64,000 nt of DNA from Amia ocellicauda (taxonomy: Eukaryota > Chordata > Actinopteri > Amiiformes > Amiidae). The notes under the pieces were generated by a model. The model was not told the origin of the DNA. It saw nothing but the letters and a program-made list of their open reading frames with translations, and made no database searches. Position numbers and translations under genes: made by a program. The DNA is taken from contig NC_089851.1 of assembly GCF_036373705.1 (NCBI RefSeq), positions 21,637,970 through 21,701,969 on the forward strand. Direction: 5' to 3'. Positions 62,811 to 64,000 of the stretch are shown piece after piece; within the stretch, counting starts at the first letter, position 1; each line of letters opens with the position of its first letter.

Positions 62811-64000
62811 TAACACAAGACGAAATAAACAGTTATCAAAACCATAACCACAATCTAATCAGGCTAATATATATTGCAGCCGATGTTAGAGAACCCCCTG
62901 ATTCAGTTCTTTGTACAAAATAAAAAACTATTTATATATCTGAACATCTATATATATATATATATATATATTTCAAACCATAAGAAGTTCATTTTGTATT
63001 TTCAGCTGAGAGTTAGAGGTCATAGGACACTCAGCATACTTTGTGAAGGTAATTCATTTAAAGTAGATAAATCAGCAGCTTACAATGAGAATACACACTC
63101 AACACATTTATGCGCTAACAGACCTGATAAGCTCAGACCGGCCCATATATCCCGCCACTGATAAAGTGCTCAGAGGAAAGGAAGCTGACCTATTCATAGA
63201 TATAGTAATAGACAGCTTATTTAATGGAAGGCTTACTTTATCATTATGTCACCAGTGTCCTTTTTGGTTTGTGATGATGCAATATCAACTGTTTGAAGTA
63301 GATGCTAAAGCAATGCTTTTAATGTTACATTAACAACAGCCAAGGTAAGGTGATGCCCAAGTTTGGAATGCAAGCCAACATCTGCAAGCACCCGTTTGTT
63401 CTGGAACCATAAAAACACGCATTGTGTTGAAAAGGTCAGTAATCCTTGCATTGCAGCCCATTCCTGGCACAGAACCTGTGTGAGGGAGTCCTGTTGATGA
63501 GTTTACTGGAACACTTTCACAGGGACAGTTCACATGTGTTCAATGGGGTGAGTGGCCAGATGTCTTGATGCCCTTCCTCTCTTTCCCTCATTGTGTTACA
63601 CAGGTAGTGTGAGTTGGGAGGCCATCTTGAATAACAATGTTGCGGACTTTGGACAGATGACCATTGGGATAGACAGACAGAAGCCCTTCTTGAAGACACT
63701 TGATATCTCAGACACATTACAGTTCCTTTGCCAATGATGACTGTCCACCATTCCACATTGCATCCCAAACCAAATGCATCCCAACACTGCTATGGCTTAG
63801 TAAATCATTAGATATGAGCCCCACTCTGTATATATGGGTTCTGCTAAACCACTCCCTGCAAAAGCATCCCAGGACTCTCACAATCACAAATTGCTGACCT
63901 TCTCCACATAATGTGTAAGTTATACTGCATAAGGCATAGCATGGTCAAAATTATATTGCCAGATATATGTATTGTCCCATTATAAATTGCTGTTCTTCCC
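62811..64000. other. JPH1 intron (part), with an unassigned repeat-like stretch
   Basis: The next JPH1 exon is not found before the window ends. A TA run lies near 62948-62970. From about 63330 to 63900 the DNA is less AT-rich and shows broken minus-strand frames such as PNGHLSKVRNIVIQDGLPTH and GLPHTGSVPGMGCNARI, interrupted by stops. It looks like a decayed mobile element of a family I cannot name. Confidence 0.4.

Overview
The window is nuclear DNA of a vertebrate, most probably a ray-finned fish. The evidence is spliced genes with GT/AG introns, CpG-rich promoters, long AT-rich intergenic DNA, TA/CA microsatellites and several Tc1-like transposons of types common in fish. The protein-coding content is small: five genes in the order UBE2W(-) - ELOC(-) - TMEM70(+) - LY96(+) - JPH1(-). 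This is the order and orientation I know from human chromosome 8q21.11, so the window is an ancestrally conserved syntenic block. The two end genes run off the window or are only partly inside it.

Layout. 1-6660: the 5' part of UBE2W (exons 1 and 2, intron 1 of about 5 kb, CpG-rich promoter). 6.7-13.8 kb: intergenic DNA with a structurally complete Tc1-like transposon that has an uninterrupted 337-codon transposase. 13.85-17.2 kb: ELOC, complete coding sequence of 112 residues plus a non-coding first exon. 17.2-18.0 kb: head-to-head ELOC/TMEM70 promoter interrupted by microsatellites. 18.05-19.25 kb: TMEM70, complete, three exons. 20.15-24.27 kb: LY96 (MD-2), complete, five exons, with a dead DD38E Tc1-like element in intron 3. 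24.97-29.98 kb: three head-to-tail copies of a 1,668-bp unit, each ending in the first 78 bp of a Tc1-like terminal repeat; the damaged source transposon lies at the right edge (to about 31.04 kb). 31-60 kb: gene-free DNA with an internally deleted Tc1-like element (36.96-37.86 kb), a complete DD36E element with an intact transposase (40.79-42.01 kb), SINE-like and other interspersed repeats, microsatellites and a few homeodomain-site-rich stretches that look like conserved enhancers. 60.4-62.8 kb: the 3' end of JPH1, with the membrane-anchor exon and a possible alternative terminal exon.

The genes are not a pathway. They are housekeeping genes (ubiquitin conjugation, elongin/cullin ligase adaptor, ATP synthase assembly), an innate-immunity co-receptor and a muscle junction protein held in an old neighbourhood. 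I found no RNA genes, no CRISPR and no prokaryote-type operons, and no evidence for a wholly new biological system. The most interesting observations are: an LY96 protein that has lost both partners of one disulfide; a phase-compatible alternative JPH1 C-terminus; a tandem triplication whose breakpoint lies inside a transposon end; and DD34E, DD36E and DD38E transposons together in one window.
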